Shown here in pieces: positions 14,831 through 17,748 of a stretch of 17,748 bases of DNA. Position 1 is the stretch's first letter. Each line of letters opens with the position of its first letter. Both the position numbers and the translations under genes were made by a program. The stretch is taken from the NCBI GenBank assembly GCA_045616485.1, contig JAZLGU010000002.1:1-17748 (forward strand), read 5' to 3'. A model generated the notes under the pieces. That model did not search any database, was not told the DNA's origin, and saw nothing but the letters and a program-made list of their open reading frames with translations. The stretch is from RGIG3528 sp045616485 (GTDB lineage: Bacteria > Bacillota > Clostridia > Lachnospirales > Lachnospiraceae).

Positions 14831-15856
14831 TTATCTTCTTCCAATATCTGTGTCATTCCAGTCAGTCTTGGAATTGTCCTTAATGTACTGAACAATCTCC
14901 TCAAAATCGCAGAAAGCCAGACCTACATAGCTGTCTGCACAGCCATAGTAAATAGCGATACGACCTGTATCAGGATCCTGAAGGGTAGCGCATGGGAAGC
15001 AAACATTCGGTACAAATCCTCTTTCCTCATACCACTCAGTAGGAGTAAGAAGGAAATTCTTACATCTGTAAAGGACTTTGGAAGGATTCTCCAGGTCGAG
15101 GATAGCTCCACCTATGGAATATACATAGCCATTGCAGGTACCGGAAACACCATGATAGAATACCAGCCAGCCTTCAGATGTCTCGATAGGAGCTGCGCCT
15201 CCACCGATCTTTAAGCTCTCCCACCACTCGGAGCATCTGCCCATAACATGTCTGTGCTTGCCCCAGTAAACCATATCAGGAGACTCTGAAATAAAGATAT
15301 CACCGAATGGAGTATGTCCACTGTCTGAAGGACGGGAAAGCATCATGTATTTACCATTGATTTTTCTAGGGAAAAGAACTGCATTTCTGTTGAATGGAAG
15401 GAAAGGATTCTCAATGCGGGTAAAGGTCTTGAAATCTGTAGTCTTAGCTATACCGATAGCAGCACCGTACATATCCTGACACCACATAATATAATATGTG
15501 TCTTCAACCTTTACCAGACGCGGGTCATAAGCATAAATAGGCTGGAAATCATTGCCATCCTCGTCTACAAAATGAATCTTCTCTTCTTCAAATTCCCAGT
15601 GAATAGCATCTTTACTATGTCCCAGATAGATAAAGGAAACACCATCTGTCTGCTCACCACGGAAAACTCCGATAAAAGCGTCACCATAAGGCATTACTGC
15701 TGAATTGAAAATACGTGCTACTTCCTTTGTAGGATATCTGCCAATAATAGGATTTTCTGTGTATCTCCAAACCGGAGCATGGTTAATTGGCTCTGCGGGT
15801 CTCTCCTGCCAAGGCATGTTAGGACATGCCGGGGCAATCATTTTAATATTGCTCAT
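14831..15856 (-). CDS. GH130 beta-1,4-mannooligosaccharide phosphorylase
   Basis: This 341-residue cytoplasmic enzyme belongs to glycoside hydrolase family 130 and should phosphorolyse beta-mannosidic ends, releasing mannose 1-phosphate. The five-bladed beta-propeller layout fits. The catalytic acid should be D111 in IYAYDPRLV, and phosphate-binding candidates include the arginines in FRGEQTDG (65-72) and SRPSDSGHTPFGD. The length and the start SNIKMIAPACPNMPWQ resemble the shorter subfamily (GH130_2, RaMP2-like mannooligosaccharide phosphorylases) rather than the roughly 390-residue mannosylglucose phosphorylases; that subfamily call is from memory. AGGTGA lies 6 nt before the ATG. It follows the solute-binding protein gene after a 122-nt gap that contains a strong hairpin. 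It should consume the oligosaccharides that the importer brings in and the esterases deacetylate. Confidence 0.9.
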   Translation of the reverse strand: MSNIKMIAPACPNMPWQERPAEPINHAPVWRYTENPIIGRYPTKEVARIFNSAVMPYGDAFIGVFRGEQTDGVSFIYLGHSKDAIHWEFEEEKIHFVDEDGNDFQPIYAYDPRLVKVEDTYYIMWCQDMYGAAIGIAKTTDFKTFTRIENPFLPFNRNAVLFPRKINGKYMMLSRPSDSGHTPFGDIFISESPDMVYWGKHRHVMGRCSEWWESLKIGGGAAPIETSEGWLVFYHGVSGTCNGYVYSIGGAILDLENPSKVLYRCKNFLLTPTEWYEERGFVPNVCFPCATLQDPDTGRIAIYYGCADSYVGLAFCDFEEIVQYIKDNSKTDWNDTDIGRR

Positions 15857-15923
15857 AAAAACTCACCTTTAAAAATTTAAGTATATTTAATCATTTAGCG
15901 ATTTTTTAGTTTTTTCTCTATGT

Positions 15924-15958
15924 AGATACTGCCTGCGGGTTACCCCACAGGCAGATCT
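15924..15958 (-). promoter_or_regulatory. Strong intergenic hairpin with GUAA tetraloop, no T-run
   Basis: On the minus strand CTGCCTGTGGG and CCCGCAGGCAG form an 11-bp stem with one wobble around GTAA, a GNRA tetraloop. AGAT and ATCT extend the stem across one bulged T. The sequence after it (ATAGAGAAAAAAC) has no T-run, so full termination is unlikely. Between a binding-protein gene and the enzyme gene after it, such hairpins commonly protect the upstream mRNA from 3' exonucleases, raising the binding protein above its operon partners. That role is inferred here. Confidence 0.6.
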
Positions 15959-15978
15959 TATTTCTAAAAAACTATATT

Positions 15979-17463
15979 CTATTTACCGTAGTACTTATTA
16001 AGAGCATCCTGTACCTGCTGCTTGTAAGTCTCCTGGAACTGAGCTACAGTTACATCACCCTTAAGGAGTGAATTCCAGTCATACTCAACACCAAGATTCA
16101 TACCAAGCTCGTTTACTTCGTGCTTACCAAGATCCTGCATTACTGCAAAGTTCTCTACCTGAAGTGTAGGATCCTTAGCAGTTGCCTTATACCACCAGCT
16201 AAGAGTATGTCTGTTATCTCTAAGCTCGAGATCGCCATTATACCAGTTCCAGTAATCATAAAGCATGTTGAATACTGTAAGCTGATCATCCTTAGAAAGT
16301 GTAGAAGGAATGAGATAGTACTCACCTGCTGTTACCTTCTGGTAGTTTGTCTTCTGATCGCCGGAAGGACCGATTGGCCACTGAACATATGCTGTATCAA
16401 ATGGAAGTGTTACGCCCAGGTCGCCTGCAGGATCGTAGTCCTTCTCTGTATCAGCAATCCATGCTGCACACTCGAAGAATGCTGAATGACCTTCTTTATA
16501 GCAGAATCTCATGGAGTTCCAAGGCTCACCTTCGTAATCATATGGATATCCATACTTTGTGTAAAGCTCTACAACCTTCTCCAGAGCCTCACCTGTTTTT
16601 GCAGATGAAAGTGTCTCTGTAGTACCGGCTGCAATGCTGGAACCGTTAGAAAGAATGAATGCTGTTGCAACTTCACCTACGAAGCCGGAGAAACCATACT
16701 CACCATTTTCCTTGTCTGTAAGCTTCTTACAATACTCGAAGAACTTATCCCAAGTCCATTCGCCTCTTTCATAAAGCTTACGAGGATCTTCAAGGCCTGC
16801 AGCCTGAATCTTCTGTACGTTGAATGCAAGAGGATATGTGGAACCAACCTGAGCCTCAGCGTTTACCTTGCTGATAAGGCAAGCCTTACCATCGCCAATG
16901 TTAAGGTAAGAAACATATTTCTGATCCTCAAGAAGATCCTTAAGCTTGGACTTATCGCCCTTTACAGACTCATCTTCATAAAGAGCCTTAAGATCTGCTG
17001 CATAGCCATTCATCTGTGCTGGGATACCAAATGCAAGCTCTACAAGGTATGCACCACAGTCAGGCACACCAGCCTTGATGGAGTTCTCTACAGAATCCTT
17101 AACACCTGTATATGTAAGGTTGTCCCAAACAAGCTGCATACCATATGTCTGTTCAATCTTTCTGATGTTCTCAAGCTTTAATTTAGCAACATTCTGGTTA
17201 TGATCGAAGGACTGCTTCTCATCAGCTCTCTGCTCGTCTGTCCATGTTGCATTATCCTTAAAATCAGCTACATAAGAAGGGTCATCTGTTACTGCCTGAC
17301 ATGTGGAATCATAATACTGAAGCCACCATGTACCAATTCTAAGCTCTTTAATAGGAGGAGCTACGATAGCGCCACCGTTATTATCCTTCTTGCCACAAGC
17401 TGCCATGGAAAGTACCATCATAGCACTCAGGGCAAGAACTACTATTCTACGAAAATTCTTCAT
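15979..17463 (-). CDS. Extracellular solute-binding lipoprotein of an ABC sugar importer (family 1)
   Basis: This 494-residue lipoprotein should capture oligosaccharides outside the cell and deliver them to ABC permeases; next to GH130 and mannan esterases the likely ligand is a mannooligosaccharide. The signal peptide starts MKNFRRIVVLALSAMMVLS and ends in the lipobox MAAC, with C23 as the lipidated cysteine, followed by a flexible KKDNNGG spacer. Tryptophan-rich segments across the mature protein (GTWWLQYYD, ERGEWTWDKFFEYC, YWNWYNG, SWWYK) fit sugar binding by this family. I chose the ATG at 17463, with GAAAGGA about 7 nt upstream; a TTG at 17481 is in frame but covers that ribosome binding site. 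No permease gene follows, so permeases must lie elsewhere. The 50-nt gap to the upstream gene has no clear promoter, which suggests co-transcription. Confidence 0.92.
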   Translation of the reverse strand: MKNFRRIVVLALSAMMVLSMAACGKKDNNGGAIVAPPIKELRIGTWWLQYYDSTCQAVTDDPSYVADFKDNATWTDEQRADEKQSFDHNQNVAKLKLENIRKIEQTYGMQLVWDNLTYTGVKDSVENSIKAGVPDCGAYLVELAFGIPAQMNGYAADLKALYEDESVKGDKSKLKDLLEDQKYVSYLNIGDGKACLISKVNAEAQVGSTYPLAFNVQKIQAAGLEDPRKLYERGEWTWDKFFEYCKKLTDKENGEYGFSGFVGEVATAFILSNGSSIAAGTTETLSSAKTGEALEKVVELYTKYGYPYDYEGEPWNSMRFCYKEGHSAFFECAAWIADTEKDYDPAGDLGVTLPFDTAYVQWPIGPSGDQKTNYQKVTAGEYYLIPSTLSKDDQLTVFNMLYDYWNWYNGDLELRDNRHTLSWWYKATAKDPTLQVENFAVMQDLGKHEVNELGMNLGVEYDWNSLLKGDVTVAQFQETYKQQVQDALNKYYGK

Positions 17464-17487
17464 AGTTTTTTCCTTTCGCAATTGTAA

Positions 17488-17506
17488 AAATTCAATATCT
17501 GAATTT
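17488..17506 (-). promoter_or_regulatory. Weak AT-rich hairpin before the solute-binding protein gene
   Basis: On the minus strand AAATTCA and TGAATTT form a 7-bp stem around GATAT, followed by TTAC. It lies 8 nt after the upstream stop codon. The stem has little G+C, so it could at best partly terminate or attenuate transcription between the two genes. Confidence 0.3.
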
Positions 17507-17513
17507 GCAATGA

Positions 17514-17748
17514 TTATTTAGCTAAGCCTGTGATTGACATTTCGTATACATCTACACGATGAACAGTACCAATAACATCGCAGCCCATCTCTTTAATCTT
17601 TGCAAGGCCATCAGCATTAATAGTAAATGAAATCTCTGTTGCATCTGCAGGAATCTCAAAGAAACCATCGCCATTAATGCTTGTTTCTGAAGTAATGCAA
17701 TCAGGAACAAGCTTTACAAGTGCCGGCCATCCTTCGGTATTAAGTCTC
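17514..17748 (-). CDS. C-terminal fragment of an unidentified protein (beta-rich, possibly carbohydrate-binding)
   Basis: An open frame enters from the right edge and ends at TAA (17514-17516), giving 78 residues. The tail reads ...INGDGFFEIPADATEISFTI...MGCDVIGTVHRVDVYEMSITGLAK. The alternation of hydrophobic and polar residues and the final strand (VHRVDVYEM) look like the end of a beta-sandwich, similar in style to C-terminal carbohydrate-binding modules of secreted glycanases. This is not a family identification. The gene ends 50 nt before the solute-binding protein ATG and is probably in the same operon, so a mannan-related role is plausible. The reading frame is open throughout and codon use resembles that of the neighbour. 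Confidence 0.7.
   Translation of the reverse strand, partial: RLNTEGWPALVKLVPDCITSETSINGDGFFEIPADATEISFTINADGLAKIKEMGCDVIGTVHRVDVYEMSITGLAK

Noticed and set aside
1..17748. CRISPR array, tRNA/rRNA genes, transposase or phage genes
   Set aside because: No regularly spaced repeats, cloverleaf-like sequences or matching protein motifs were found on either strand.

Overview
The window reads as chromosomal DNA of an anaerobic, low-to-mid-GC Firmicute, most likely Lachnospiraceae of the Butyrivibrio/Roseburia type. That placement is inferred from the gene set, the gene order and the strong AGGAGG-type ribosome binding sites; nothing in the window identifies the species. Every gene I accept (13 complete, 1 partial) is on the minus strand, so transcription runs from high to low coordinates.

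Right part (17748-10236): a beta-mannan / acetylated mannooligosaccharide utilisation block. In transcription order it holds the C-terminus of an unidentified protein, a lipoprotein solute-binding protein of an ABC sugar importer, a GH130 mannooligosaccharide phosphorylase, a membrane-anchored LTA-synthase-family phosphotransferase, and two adjacent SGNH esterases. The first esterase looks like CE17 (SGNH plus a C-terminal CBM-like domain) and the second like CE2 (N-terminal jelly roll plus SGNH). Both lack signal peptides. The set resembles the known Roseburia intestinalis strategy, in which mannooligosaccharides are imported still acetylated, deacetylated in the cytoplasm by a CE2/CE17 pair and phosphorolysed by GH130. 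The odd member is the LTA-synthase-like gene. It has its own promoter, a leader of consecutive inverted repeats and a C-terminal IPT/TIG-like domain, and it appears to drive the two esterases. No permeases, mannanase or regulator are inside the window.

Middle (10176-9650): a single-gene HU unit with a near-consensus promoter, a 5' leader and a strong intrinsic terminator, followed at once by a nested palindromic element.

Left-centre (9571-2625): a tightly packed run of rqcP, yfcE-like, divIC-like, tilS, hpt, ftsH and a GH13 amylase, with overlaps or short gaps throughout. It matches the conserved Firmicute rqcP-divIC-tilS-hpt-ftsH neighbourhood known from Bacillus subtilis, but yabP, yabQ and spoIIE are absent, which fits a lineage that does not sporulate. 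The GH13 gene is coupled to ftsH by a TAATG junction.

Left end (2561-1): a cyclic-di-GMP phosphodiesterase with a degenerate GGDEF and an intact EAL domain, then a REP-like hairpin touching its stop codon, and a GC-rich 100 bp segment of inverted and direct repeats with no convincing gene.

I saw no tRNA, rRNA, CRISPR array, transposase or phage gene. There is no stretch over 300 bases without a gene.
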